From: Hyphomicrobiales bacterium
GTDB lineage: Bacteria > Pseudomonadota > Alphaproteobacteria > Rhizobiales > Rhizobiaceae
Reading direction: 5' to 3'
Assembly (NCBI GenBank): GCA_900466605.1
Contig: UBMU01000006.1
Coordinates: 123,078 to 187,077 of the forward strand
DNA: 64,000 nucleotides
Under the pieces are notes generated by a model. The model searched no databases. It was not told where the DNA came from and saw nothing but the letters and a program-made list of their open reading frames with translations. Positions 1 through 10,957 of the stretch are shown here, one piece after another (the stretch's first letter is position 1; each line of letters begins with the position of its first letter). The translations under genes and the position numbers were made by a program.

Positions 1-273
1 CGCACGTATAAAGCGAATAATTCTTCAAGCTCAATGCACACGGCACGCACTCTATGTCACAGGAGGTTCATTGTTGGGGAATAGACCCGACTAAAGACTG
101 GTCCCAGGAAGAACTGAAGGTGACAGTAGTTCCGAGCGAAGAACAATCGTCATGCTCACGCCGGCCAGCCACTTGCGGAGCAAGCTCTGGCAGCACCTGG
201 CAGAGACCCGGTACGACGCCTCACATAGCTCCACTTCAAATCGCGCGTAGAACACACCGAGGGGTGAACGTCC
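1..273. other. Upstream region of ppk2, no gene supported
   Basis: The only open frame here (54-290, plus) has no family resemblance and runs into ppk2, so I do not call it. No clear promoter, hairpin or repeat is seen. A GAGGGG-type ribosome binding site lies just before the ppk2 start. The window begins inside this spacer, so the neighbour on the left is unknown. Confidence 0.4.
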
Positions 274-1191
274 ATGAACAATACGTCTGATAACAACCAT
301 TCCGACTGGCTCGAAGCCGAACTTGCCGACACCATCGACGAGGACTATGAGCTCGAACTCTCGGAGCCCGCCCTCTCCGACGCTATCCGCAAGGTCTACC
401 AGAACGCCCATCCGGCCTCGATTGCACGGATCGACTATTTTCGCGCGTTGCTTTCACTGCAGGCGGAGCTGATCAAGCTGCAGGATTGGGTGGTCTATAA
501 CAAGGAGAAGGTCGTCGTGATCTTCGAGGGTCGCGATTCCGCTGGCAAGGGCGGCGTGATCAAACGCATTACTCAGCGACTCAATCCGCGCGTCGTTCGC
601 GTCGTTGCCTTGCCAGCACCTTCCGACCGCGAGAAGACGCAATGGTACTTCCAGCGTTACGTGCCGCATTTGCCTGCCGGTGGGGAAATCGTTCTCTTCG
701 ACCGCTCCTGGTACAATCGCTCGGGCGTCGAGCGGGTGATGGGATTTGCGACCGAGGATCAGGTCGATCAATTCTTCAACGACGTGCCGGAGTTCGAGCG
801 CATGCTTGTTCGTTCCGGCATCCGGCTCGTCAAGTACTGGTTCTCGATCACGGACGAAGAGCAGCAGATGCGCTTCCTCGTGCGCATCCACGATCCGTTG
901 AAGCAGTGGAAGCTGTCGCCCATGGATCTGCAGTCGCGTATCCGCTGGGAGGGCTATACCAAGGCAAAGGAAGAGACCTTTGCGCGCACCAACATTCCTG
1001 AAGCCCCATGGCATATCGTCGAGGGCAACGACAAGAAGCGGGCGCGTCTCAACTGCATCGATCACTTGCTACAGCAAATCCCCTACGGCGACGTTCCGCA
1101 CGAGGAGATCACACTGCCAGATCGCGTCTTCAATCCCGACTACGAGCGCAAGGTGCTGCCGCCAGAGCTTTACGTTCCATCGAAATATTGA
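274..1191 (+). CDS. ppk2: Polyphosphate kinase 2 (PPK2 family)
   Basis: Transfers phosphate between polyphosphate and nucleotides in the cytoplasm; PPK2 enzymes typically favour making GTP or ATP from polyphosphate. The 305-residue protein has the PPK2 P-loop GRDSAGKGG at residues 86-94 and the second nucleotide-binding motif DRSWYNR from residue 143, followed by the conserved ERVMGF and the C-terminal IRWEGYTKAKEE segment. The length fits a single-domain class I PPK2. The ATG follows a GAGGGG ribosome binding site. The gene stands alone and is followed by a tRNA gene on the other strand. Family is certain; whether it mainly makes or consumes polyphosphate cannot be told from sequence. Confidence 0.95.
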   Translation: MNNTSDNNHSDWLEAELADTIDEDYELELSEPALSDAIRKVYQNAHPASIARIDYFRALLSLQAELIKLQDWVVYNKEKVVVIFEGRDSAGKGGVIKRITQRLNPRVVRVVALPAPSDREKTQWYFQRYVPHLPAGGEIVLFDRSWYNRSGVERVMGFATEDQVDQFFNDVPEFERMLVRSGIRLVKYWFSITDEEQQMRFLVRIHDPLKQWKLSPMDLQSRIRWEGYTKAKEETFARTNIPEAPWHIVEGNDKKRARLNCIDHLLQQIPYGDVPHEEITLPDRVFNPDYERKVLPPELYVPSKY

Positions 1192-1351
1192 TTGGCGGAC
1201 CAATCCGCGGGCCCGGCGAAAGCCGGCCGGGCTCGATTGATCGACGCGAATGGAGCCCAAGCAGCATGTGCTTGGGTTAAGCATAAGCCACACCAAGAGA
1301 TTGGCGCACAACATTGATTACGGTGAAAGAGATTCTGCCGAAAGGAGAGAA

Positions 1352-1428
1352 TGGTACGGTTGGGGGGTCTCGAACCTCCGACCTCAGGTGCCACAAACCT
1401 GCGCTCTAACCAACTGAGCTACAACCGC
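1352..1428 (-). tRNA. tRNA-His (GTG anticodon)
   Basis: The minus strand folds into a normal cloverleaf: acceptor GCGGTTG paired with CAACCGT, D-arm GCTC..GAGC, anticodon stem around TTGTGGC with anticodon GTG, T-arm with TTCGA, and an encoded CCA end at 1352-1354. The discriminator base is A73 and acceptor pair 1-72 is G-U. The base before G1 is T, so the usual tRNA-His G-1:C73 pair is absent. This is the unusual histidine tRNA form described for many alphaproteobacteria, which have a matching histidyl-tRNA synthetase. Confidence 0.95.
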
Positions 1429-1505
1429 ACAAATCGCGTCCGACGCGACGGGGGTCACATACGAGGACTTGGAAATTAATTCAAGCCCTATCTCTCCCCA
1501 ATATA

Positions 1506-1532
1506 CAAAAAGGCCGGACAAATGGTCCAGCC
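1506..1532 (-). terminator. Rho-independent terminator of the phasin gene
   Basis: On the minus strand GGCTGGAC, a 5-base loop and GTCCGGCC form an 8-pair stem (one G-U pair), followed directly by TTTTTG. It lies about 24 bases after the phasin stop codon, where a terminator is expected. Confidence 0.75.
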
Positions 1533-1555
1533 CCTTCGTGTGTCGTGTCGAAAAA

Positions 1556-2005
1556 TCAGGCCGCCTTGAAGGAGGCCATGACCTTTTCAGCTGCTTCCTT
1601 GGAAGGCTTGGCAAGCTTTTCGGCAACCTGCTTGGAGGTTTCCTGCATCGCCTTGGCCTGCTCGATCGTCAGCTCGACCTGCTTGCGCAGGAAAGTTGTC
1701 TGGAGTTCGACGAGTTCGGCGACCGACTTGACCGCAAGCAGCGCTTCCATGTGCGTCAGCGAGTTTTCAGCGTTCGTGCGCAGAGCGTCGATTGCCTTGT
1801 GACCGATTTCGACGGCGCCGGTCTGAGCCGTCTGAACGGTCGCTTCCAGCGTCTTGCTCGCTTCTTCGCCCGCGGTCTTTATCTTCGCGTAGGCCTCGCG
1901 CGACTGCTGCGCGCCCTTTTCTGCGAAATCGCGGAAGGATTCAGTGAACTTGGAAGGATCAAACGACGACATTGAAAAAACGTCGTCCATCTTTATGCTA
2001 GCCAT
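1556..2005 (-). CDS. Phasin family protein
   Basis: Phasins are small amphipathic proteins that coat polyhydroxybutyrate granules. This 149-residue protein is almost entirely predicted helix, rich in Ala, Glu, Lys and Gln, and has the typical phasin core with FAEKGAQQSREAY near residue 28 and VELQTTFLRKQVE in the second half. An upstream in-frame ATG at 2032 exists, but the ATG at 2005 has AAAAAGGAG nine bases before it and is preferred. The protein ends in the lysine/alanine-rich tail common in the family. It is divergent from the PdhS-like kinase gene. Granule binding is inferred from the family; phasin-like proteins without granule roles exist. Confidence 0.9.
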   Translation of the reverse strand: MASIKMDDVFSMSSFDPSKFTESFRDFAEKGAQQSREAYAKIKTAGEEASKTLEATVQTAQTGAVEIGHKAIDALRTNAENSLTHMEALLAVKSVAELVELQTTFLRKQVELTIEQAKAMQETSKQVAEKLAKPSKEAAEKVMASFKAA

Positions 2006-2172
2006 TGCGTTGCGCTCCTTTTTCCTCGGCATGCCTGGTTGCCTCGTAGGTTAGATATCCATCATATAGCGCAGATTATTGTGCAATGCAATATATTTGT
2101 GCGACGCACAACGCGTTAACCTTTCCAGCCGAAAGCCGGGCGCTGTTCTGGACCCCGTTCCGGCCTATCGTT

Positions 2173-2189
2173 ATTAATAGACTATTAAT
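2173..2189. promoter_or_regulatory. Perfect dyad containing a CtrA-like TTAA-N7-TTAA box
   Basis: The bases ATTAATAG, A, CTATTAAT form a 17-base perfect palindrome with a one-base centre. Inside it, TTAA at 2174-2177 and TTAA at 2185-2188 are separated by exactly seven bases, the spacing of CtrA recognition sites. It lies 31 bases before the preferred kinase start at 2220 and in the spacer shared with the divergent phasin gene. Binding by CtrA is inference. Confidence 0.5.
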
Positions 2190-2219
2190 TTCACGATGAC
2201 CGAAGCCGAAGGTTCGATC

Positions 2220-5200
2220 ATGCCCGCAGTGCAGTACCCCTTCATCGACATCGCCGTACATCCCCGCGTGCGGGAACGGTTTTCGCGTGGCGAGGCGATG
2301 GTCCTGCTGTCGGCGGATCTCAGCCGCGCGCTGTGGGCAAACGGCGCCGGCGCCGAGCTCTTCGGTCAGTCGGCAGTCTACGATCTTCTGGATCAAGGCA
2401 TCGACAGCGCCGACATCACCTTTCGTCAATTGAAAGCCACCGCGCGACAGCTCGTCAATGTCGGCGACAGCCGCAACTTGATGATCCGCATTGCCAGGGG
2501 CTTTCAGCGGGTTGCCGTCCAGGCAATTGTCGAGCTTATCCGCCTTTCCTCGGGGGAGCGCGCCGTTCTTCTATCGTTGCCGGTTACGACCAGCGCGCTG
2601 TCGACAAAAGCATCCGCAGAACAGATGCTCAAGGGCCTCGACGATCCCGATACACATATGGCCGTTATCGGCGCCAATGGCGAGATCATTGCGGCATCGC
2701 CCGGCTTTGCTGCGCTCGGGGTCACGCAGCAGACCTCGAAGGCCATGACGACACTCGCCGGCGACCATGCCGACCGGCTGGTGAAGCGACCAGTCGCTAC
2801 AGGCAAAGGCTATCTTCCGGCGGCCGTCGGGCGACTCAGTGACGAGCCTGCGCTCAATCTCCTTTTCGCCGTTGAAACCGTCATCGGGCACCTCGACCGG
2901 ATCGATCCGCCGACGCCTGCAGAAGACTTATCCACAGTCACCATTAACCATAACGAAGCTCCACAAGCGGCAAGCTTTGTCGATGCAATCGATGCCATTG
3001 CCGGCATCGAGGACATGGAAGAGCCTCCTGAAGAGAGCCTCCACGCCGGCGATGCCGCGCAAGCAGCCACAATCGCCGAAGAAGCGTTGGACGCAGAGCC
3101 TGCCCCTGACGGGGAAAACGACCGGGAAGACGTAGCCCTGCCCGCTGCGACGGACGCGGCTCCTGAACAGCCCTCGCCTGTCGAAGAACCGACGGCGATC
3201 GAGACCGCGCCGTCCGGCGCTAGGGATGAACCCGTCTTGGCCGCCCTGGACGATGAGGCAGTGGCCACCGCAGTCGAGGATAGTCCCGCTGAAGCACCAT
3301 CTGCCGCCGACGACGTCGCGACGGCCGGTGAGGATGCCGTCGCCGCCACGGAAACAAGACAGCCGGAGACAGAGACCGTCGCCAAGGTGGGTGCTTTCAC
3401 CTTCAACCCGAACAGTCGTGCGACTCGTTTCGTGTGGAAGATCGACGCGGCAGGACGGTTCAGCGAAGTGTCGAGCGAATTTGCGGGGGCCGTGGGCCCG
3501 CATGCGGCTGATATCATCGGCACGCCGTTCAGCGATATTTCGGCGCTCTTCAACCTCGATCCGGAAGGCAAGATCGGCGAAGCCCTAGCGCGGCGCGACA
3601 CCTGGTCGGGCAAGACGATCAATTGGCCGATCGAAGGAACGAGCCTGGCTGTACCGGTCGATCTCGCTGCCCTGCCCACCTACACCCGAAGCCGCGAGTT
3701 CGACGGCTTTCGCGGTTTCGGTGTCGTGCGTCTGTCGGATGCTGCCGAAGACCCGCTGGCGCTCGGACTGACACTCGGCCCGAACGGCATCATCCGCGAC
3801 GTGGCAGCGTTCGACCAGCCCGTCGAAGCCTCCGAGGACGAGGCGTTGTCGGCGCTCGCCGATGAAGAGGCTGCCGGTGACGACCCAACCGCAGAAACGA
3901 TCGCAGGTGCTTCCGAGCCTCCTGCGGCGGAGGATGCAACTGGCGACGTTGGCGCCGAAACGACGAGCGAGCCGTCAAGCAATGTGCCTCCGCCGGCAGA
4001 ACCTCCGGCGTTGCGGATCGTCGAAAATCCGAGCCGCCGCCTGACTGACAAGATCGTGCAGCTCCATGGCGTCGGGCCGCAGCTCACATCCGCCGAGCAG
4101 GCCAATTTTCGGGAGATCGCCAAGCGCCTCGAAGCCTTCGGCGTACGCGACCCTGAGCCGCCGGATGGCGAGCCTGCGGCCGGCGAAATCGAAGAATACG
4201 TGCCCGCAGCAGAAGCGCCGATGCTGAACGCAGGTGATAGTGAACCCCACTCGCCCAACGACGACACTGCCACCGCCTCGTTCGAACCGGACGAAACCGA
4301 CGGAACAGAAGCTGCGGTCGATGAGGCCTCAGCCGACGACGGTGTAACCGAGGGGCTGGAGGAAACCGTCAGCCAAATGGACATGCTGGCGAGCTTCATT
4401 CCGCCGCGCGCGAAGATGGCCGCCGGGCTGTCCGCCGCCGCCATCGACCAGTTGCCTGTCGCCGTCCTCGTGCACGCGGGCGACCAATTGATGCATGCGA
4501 ACCCGGAGTTCATGCGACTGACCGGCTACCAGACACTTGAGGCTCTGAGTGAGGTCGGTGGCATTGATGCCTTGCTGCAACGCTCGGAGCTCAATGCCGG
4601 TCGCTCGGGCTCGATGATGCTGGTCACCGTCGACGACAAGCTCATCCCGGTCACCGCACGGCTGCAATCCATTCGCTGGGAGGAAACCAGTGCCTTGATG
4701 CTCGCCTTGATGCCGGCAGCAAGCGACGCAGCAGTTCCCGCGCGCCCTGCACCGCCGTCGGAGCCTCGCTCATTTGAAAGGATGCTGGAAAAGGTCGCCA
4801 AGCTGCAGGTAGAAGTCGAGGAGTTGCGCTCGATCCTGGAAACGGCAACAGACGGCGTCGTTGTGATCGGCGCCGAGGGCGACATCCGTTCGATGAACCG
4901 CTCGGCGAGTGCGCTTTTCAACTACGACGAGGAAGAAACTCGCGGGAAGCCGTTCGTCATGCTCTTTGCACACGAGAGCCAAAAGGCCGTGCTCGACTAT
5001 CTCGGCGGCCTGTCGGGTCACGGCGTCGCAAGCGTACTCAACGATGGCCGGGAGGTCATCGGGCGCGAAGCCGGCGGCGGTTTTGTGCCTCTATTCATGA
5101 CGATGGGGCGGCTCACCTCCTCCAGCGGTTATTGCGCGGTGATCCGCGACATCACCCAATGGAAGCAGACCGAGGATGAACTGCGAAGCGCCAAAAGCGC

Positions 5201-5921
5201 AGCGGAGACTGCGAGCGAGCACAAGACCGACTTTCTCGCGCGGGTTAGCCACGAAATCCGCACGCCGCTGAACGCGATCATCGGCTTCTCGGACATGATG
5301 GCGACGGAACGTTTCGGCCCGATCGGTCATCCGCGCTACGTCGAATATGCCAACGACATCGGCCGCTCCGGCCGCCATGTCCTCGATATCGTCAACGATC
5401 TGCTCGACATTTCGAAGATCGAAGCCGGCGAGATGGACCTGGATTTCGGTGCCATCGATCTGAACGAGGCTATTTCCGAGGCCGTTGCACTGCTGCAGCC
5501 GCAGGCCAACAGCCAGCGTGTGATCATCCGCACCGCTCTTTCGCAGGCCGTTCCGGACGTCGTTGCCGATCTCCGTTCGATCAAGCAGATAGCACTCAAC
5601 ATCCTGTCCAACTCGATACGATTCACCCCGGCGGGCGGGCAGATTGTCGTTTCCACGTCCTACGAAGCAAATGGCAGCGTTGTCCTGCGGGTGCGCGATA
5701 CCGGCGTCGGCATGACCCGGAGCGAACTCGACCAGGCCATGAAGCCATTCCGTCAGGTTGCCGCACAATCGCACCACCGCGGCGATGGCACTGGCCTTGG
5801 CTTGCCGTTGACCAAAGCGATGGTAGATGCAAACCGGGCGATTTTCGCGATCAGCTCCGCGCCCAACGAAGGCACGCTTGTCGAGATCGCCTTCCCGTCT
5901 CAGAGAGTCCTGGCGGGCTGA
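2220..5921 (+). CDS. PdhS-like multi-PAS sensor histidine kinase (PleC/DivJ family)
   Basis: A 1233-residue kinase with no membrane segment. The N-terminus has the YPFIDIAVHPRVRERF signature and PAS-like region of PdhS proteins. Two long Ala/Glu/Asp-rich low-complexity linkers (about residues 225-395 and 535-735) separate it from three further PAS-like regions (about 405-520, 740-840, 870-980). The histidine kinase core follows: phospho-accepting His1011 in SHEIRTPLNAIIGFSDMM, the ERFGPIG..RYVEYA motif typical of PleC/DivJ/PdhS dimerisation domains, N-box NILSNSIRF, and ATP motifs DTGVGM and GTGLGL. Known relatives control phosphorylation of DivK, and so CtrA and asymmetric division. An ATG at 2196 is possible, but GAAGG precedes the 2220 ATG. 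Which PdhS paralogue this is cannot be settled. Confidence 0.9.
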   Translation: MPAVQYPFIDIAVHPRVRERFSRGEAMVLLSADLSRALWANGAGAELFGQSAVYDLLDQGIDSADITFRQLKATARQLVNVGDSRNLMIRIARGFQRVAVQAIVELIRLSSGERAVLLSLPVTTSALSTKASAEQMLKGLDDPDTHMAVIGANGEIIAASPGFAALGVTQQTSKAMTTLAGDHADRLVKRPVATGKGYLPAAVGRLSDEPALNLLFAVETVIGHLDRIDPPTPAEDLSTVTINHNEAPQAASFVDAIDAIAGIEDMEEPPEESLHAGDAAQAATIAEEALDAEPAPDGENDREDVALPAATDAAPEQPSPVEEPTAIETAPSGARDEPVLAALDDEAVATAVEDSPAEAPSAADDVATAGEDAVAATETRQPETETVAKVGAFTFNPNSRATRFVWKIDAAGRFSEVSSEFAGAVGPHAADIIGTPFSDISALFNLDPEGKIGEALARRDTWSGKTINWPIEGTSLAVPVDLAALPTYTRSREFDGFRGFGVVRLSDAAEDPLALGLTLGPNGIIRDVAAFDQPVEASEDEALSALADEEAAGDDPTAETIAGASEPPAAEDATGDVGAETTSEPSSNVPPPAEPPALRIVENPSRRLTDKIVQLHGVGPQLTSAEQANFREIAKRLEAFGVRDPEPPDGEPAAGEIEEYVPAAEAPMLNAGDSEPHSPNDDTATASFEPDETDGTEAAVDEASADDGVTEGLEETVSQMDMLASFIPPRAKMAAGLSAAAIDQLPVAVLVHAGDQLMHANPEFMRLTGYQTLEALSEVGGIDALLQRSELNAGRSGSMMLVTVDDKLIPVTARLQSIRWEETSALMLALMPAASDAAVPARPAPPSEPRSFERMLEKVAKLQVEVEELRSILETATDGVVVIGAEGDIRSMNRSASALFNYDEEETRGKPFVMLFAHESQKAVLDYLGGLSGHGVASVLNDGREVIGREAGGGFVPLFMTMGRLTSSSGYCAVIRDITQWKQTEDELRSAKSAAETASEHKTDFLARVSHEIRTPLNAIIGFSDMMATERFGPIGHPRYVEYANDIGRSGRHVLDIVNDLLDISKIEAGEMDLDFGAIDLNEAISEAVALLQPQANSQRVIIRTALSQAVPDVVADLRSIKQIALNILSNSIRFTPAGGQIVVSTSYEANGSVVLRVRDTGVGMTRSELDQAMKPFRQVAAQSHHRGDGTGLGLPLTKAMVDANRAIFAISSAPNEGTLVEIAFPSQRVLAG

Positions 5922-5924
5922 CGA

Positions 5925-5948
5925 AAAAAGGCAGCCAAAAGGCTGCCT
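5925..5948 (-). terminator. Hairpin terminator after the kinase gene, best on minus strand
   Basis: GGCAGCC, AAAA and GGCTGCC form a 7-pair stem. Read on the minus strand it is followed by six T, the form of an intrinsic terminator for transcription coming from acsA2, about 190 bases after that gene's stop. On the plus strand it directly follows the kinase stop but lacks a T run. Confidence 0.6.
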
Positions 5949-6139
5949 GAGAGTTAGGGTGCTGTTCAACAAGGGCTTAGTCAGTCTAACATCATGTCTT
6001 AGGAACCAAGGGCTCCGGCTGCCTCGTTCATATGCAGCCCCAAGTTAAATTCACTTTTGACCAACGTTTCTTAACGAAAGGTTGCCGCCGCCTTCAATCT
6101 CTAAAAGGTGAAAGCTTGTAATCGGCCAGGCCCCGGCGA

Positions 6140-8092
<1,953 letters not shown>

Positions 8093-8170
8093 TCGACACT
8101 TCTCCTGTTTGCTCGCCTGTATACCATGCAATATCAGCTTATAAAGTGTACTAACAAACCGCGCCGACTG

Positions 8171-8213
8171 CCCGCATTTGCAAGCAGCCGGCATTTGATA
8201 TATCCGGCATTTC
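8171..8213. repeat. Three spaced CCGGCATTT-like direct repeats in a divergent spacer
   Basis: CCCGCATTTG (8171-8180), CCGGCATTTG (8188-8197) and CCGGCATTTC (8204-8213) recur at 17 and 16 base steps between the divergent acsA2 and asmA-like genes. The regular spacing suggests an iterated protein-binding site, but no regulator is known. Confidence 0.4.
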
Positions 8214-8255
8214 AGAGCATTAAGGGCGGCGACGGCCGAAATACTGGCGGAATTC

Positions 8256-10136
8256 ATGGGTACGTCAAGACGACCGCGATGGCGGAAGAAAATCAGGCCC
8301 GTGTCGCGCTGGCTGCCGGGCTTCGCGCGGCTCGCCACAATCACCCTGCTTGTCTTCCTCTCGGTATTCGTGGCTCTTCGTGTCGCCGCGCCTTATCTGA
8401 TCTCCACCGGCCTTGTTCGCTCCGGCATCGAGGACGCGCTTTCCAAATGGGCCGGCTATCGCGCAGAGATCGCAGGCAAGCCGGTGATCGAATTCTGGCC
8501 GACGCCTCGCATCACCCTCAGCAAGATTTCGGTTCACCAGCAAGGCAACGGTAACAAGCTGCTGGGAACGATCGAAAGCCTTTCCGCAGAGTTCAGCCTG
8601 ATCGATGCGATCAGGGGGCGCGCAAACTTCCACGAGTTCCATCTTCTCCGTCCCAACTTGCAGCTTACCCGCGAAAGCAGCGGCGTGATCGACTGGACCA
8701 ATGAAGGACTTCTTGCAAGGGCGATCGCTGGAGCTCGCGAGGAAGGCGGACGGGAGGTTCTGGACAAGAAGCTGGATGCTGCAGTCGGTGCCATTACCGT
8801 TGAAGACGGGACGGTCAATGTCGCCGATATCGCGAGCGGCAGGACCTATCGCTTCGATGGCGTGACCGCCGACGTCAGCTGGCGCAGGCTATCGAGTCCG
8901 ATCACTGCTGTGCTGATCGCGCGGACGAGCGGACAGGACCTCAAACTCGATTTCTCGTCCCCCAGCCCGCTGCTCATCTTCGGCGGCAGCAAGGCAGAAA
9001 TGAGCGCATCGCTGACCTCGAGCCTGCTTACGGCACGGTTCCAGGGACTGGCAAACATCTCACACTTCTTCGACCTCTCCGGCAACATGTCTATCAGCAT
9101 TGGCGATCTGCCTGCTCTTCTGACATGGGCCGACCGTTCATTACCCGGTCTTGGGACGCTGAAGACCTTTGCGATCGAGACTGATGTCGCTTCGGTTCCG
9201 AACGGATTTCGCTTCGACAATGTCAGCATGAGCATGAACGGATCGAATGCGAGGGGCGTGATGGACGTGGCCTTTCCGCCGGGCAAACGCGCCAAGCTCG
9301 GCGGGACGCTGGCTTTCGACCAGATGAACTTCAGGTCGCTCTTCGATGCGTTCATCCTTCGTCTGGCCGCCGGGGAAGCAAATGGGCCTCCGGATGGCGG
9401 CGCGCTACAGAAGCTGGATCTCGATTTGCGGCTTTCCGCGAAGCAGGCGCTGATCGAGCCTCTCGCACTCTCGGACGTGGGCGCCAGCATCATCGTTTCC
9501 AGCAACGAGGCAAAGTTCGACATCGGCGACAGCCAGTTTGAAGGTGGATCGCTGTCCGCTCATCTGGAGGCGATGCGCGGGGATTTCGACGGCGGCGGCA
9601 AGCTGCAGATCTCGATCCGCGGCGCCGACTTTGCCGGCCTGATCGAGCGGCTTCAACTCCAGGGTCCCCTGCCCCTTGCCACCGGTTCTCTCGACATGTC
9701 GCTGAAGACGTCGGTGCCGCTCTGGAAGGCCGGGTCTGGCGATGTGACGGGCCGGATCGCTTTTCGCGCACGCTCGGGCTCACTTCCGGGCTTCGATGCA
9801 GAAGCCGTACGCGAGGAGGCTGCACGTGCCGACTTCTTCCCCTTGGATGCGGTATCCCACCGAGCCTTCGCCTTCGACAATTTCGACATCACTGCCGATC
9901 TCGCGGATGGAGCCGCGACGATCCACGGCGGACGGATCGAGGGACCGCAGCAAACGTTGATCCTGTCCGGCGTTATCCCGTACCGATCGAATGGATTGGC
10001 ATTGTCAGGAACGATCGAAGCGACCGATCCGACGGCATCAACGAGCTTCCCGCCGCTGCCGTTCTTCGTTGGCGGCGCCTGGCCGGAACCGGTAATCTCC
10101 CCGGCTCCCGTCACGCAGCAGGGATCGACCAAGTAG
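8256..10136 (+). CDS. AsmA family protein
   Basis: A 626-residue envelope protein. It has a basic N-terminus, one membrane segment at about residues 26-50 and a large exported region. The AsmA features are the segment after the membrane helix ([20 protein letters not shown], about 60-80), the [12 protein letters not shown] motif, and the C-terminal repeat-type domain ending [21 protein letters not shown]. AsmA-like proteins are beta-rich, span or line the periplasm and influence outer-membrane lipid homeostasis; the exact role here is unknown. GGCGGA lies before the ATG. The stop codon ends at 10136 and the convergent potI stop begins at 10137, so there is no spacer between the two genes. Confidence 0.85.
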   Translation: MGTSRRPRWRKKIRPVSRWLPGFARLATITLLVFLSVFVALRVAAPYLISTGLVRSGIEDALSKWAGYRAEIAGKPVIEFWPTPRITLSKISVHQQGNGNKLLGTIESLSAEFSLIDAIRGRANFHEFHLLRPNLQLTRESSGVIDWTNEGLLARAIAGAREEGGREVLDKKLDAAVGAITVEDGTVNVADIASGRTYRFDGVTADVSWRRLSSPITAVLIARTSGQDLKLDFSSPSPLLIFGGSKAEMSASLTSSLLTARFQGLANISHFFDLSGNMSISIGDLPALLTWADRSLPGLGTLKTFAIETDVASVPNGFRFDNVSMSMNGSNARGVMDVAFPPGKRAKLGGTLAFDQMNFRSLFDAFILRLAAGEANGPPDGGALQKLDLDLRLSAKQALIEPLALSDVGASIIVSSNEAKFDIGDSQFEGGSLSAHLEAMRGDFDGGGKLQISIRGADFAGLIERLQLQGPLPLATGSLDMSLKTSVPLWKAGSGDVTGRIAFRARSGSLPGFDAEAVREEAARADFFPLDAVSHRAFAFDNFDITADLADGAATIHGGRIEGPQQTLILSGVIPYRSNGLALSGTIEATDPTASTSFPPLPFFVGGAWPEPVISPAPVTQQGSTK

Positions 10137-10955
10137 TTACGGCGCGTTTGCGGCCGCACGCTCGTCGCGTTCGCGCTGCAGTTCGCGGCGTTTCGTGATC
10201 GTGGAAGCGCAAATAACCCCAACCGCCACGATCGCGATCAGAATTGTGCAGACCGCGTTGATTTCAGGCGTTACACCGAGGCGAACCTGGCTGTAGATCT
10301 TCATCGGCAGCGTCGTTGCCCCGGGGCCCGAGGTGAAGCTCGCGATAACGAGATCATCCAGCGACAATGTGAAGGCAAGGATCCAGCCTGAGAGCACTGC
10401 AGGCGCAATGATCGGCAGCGTGACTTCGAAGAAGGTCCGCACCGGCGGCGCGCCTAGATCCTGTGCGGCTTCCTCGATCGAACTGTCGAAGCTCAGCAGT
10501 CGCGACTGCACGACAACGGCGACGAAGCACATGGTCAGCGTCGTGTGCGCCAGCGTGATCGTCCAGAAGCCGCGGTCGAAACCGATCGCCACGAAAAGCA
10601 GAAGAAGCGACAGGCCGGTGATAACCTCCGGCATCACAAGCGGCGCGTACACCATACCGGAAAACAGCATGCGCCCGCGGAAGCGTGTGTAACGCACCAA
10701 TGCAATTGCCGCGAGCGTTCCGAGGATCGTTGCGGCCGTGGCCGAGAGGATGCCGACGCGGATGGTCACCCACGCGGCATCGAGCAGAGCCTGGTTGTGC
10801 AACAGCGACACATACCATTTGGTCGAGAAGCCGCCCCATACGGTGACCAGCTTCGACTCGTTGAAGGAAAACACCACCAGCAAAACGATCGGCAGGTAGA
10901 GAAACGCAAAGCCGAGCGCAACGGAAGCGACGTTGAAACGGGTCCATCTCAGCAT
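10137..10955 (-). CDS. potI: Putrescine ABC transporter permease PotI
   Basis: Second inner-membrane permease of a PotFGHI-type importer. The 272-residue protein has about six membrane segments and the coupling motif EAAQDLGAPPVRTFFEVTLP, which contacts the ATPase. The N-terminus MLRWTRFNVASVALGFAFLYLPIVLLV matches PotI proteins. The frame is open further upstream, but that region belongs to potH; the ATG at 10955 lies two bases after the potH stop, indicating translational coupling. It is the last gene of the operon and abuts the convergent asmA-like gene with no room for a separate terminator. Confidence 0.93.
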   Translation of the reverse strand: MLRWTRFNVASVALGFAFLYLPIVLLVVFSFNESKLVTVWGGFSTKWYVSLLHNQALLDAAWVTIRVGILSATAATILGTLAAIALVRYTRFRGRMLFSGMVYAPLVMPEVITGLSLLLLFVAIGFDRGFWTITLAHTTLTMCFVAVVVQSRLLSFDSSIEEAAQDLGAPPVRTFFEVTLPIIAPAVLSGWILAFTLSLDDLVIASFTSGPGATTLPMKIYSQVRLGVTPEINAVCTILIAIVAVGVICASTITKRRELQRERDERAAANAP

Positions 10956-10957
10956 GT

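Noticed and set aside
54..290. Small plus-strand frame before ppk2
   Set aside because: Overlaps the ppk2 start, lacks a family and has atypical composition. An AGGAGG is present but downstream of its ATG.
3000..4380. Low-complexity Ala/Glu-rich coding stretches resembling repeats in the kinase gene
   Set aside because: No periodic nucleotide repeat unit is visible; they are biased-composition linkers, not tandem repeats.
6062..6084. Imperfect hairpin CAACGTTTC/GAAAGGTTG after acsA2
   Set aside because: Stem has a central mismatch and A/T-rich arms and no T run; the hairpin at 5925-5948 is the better terminator.
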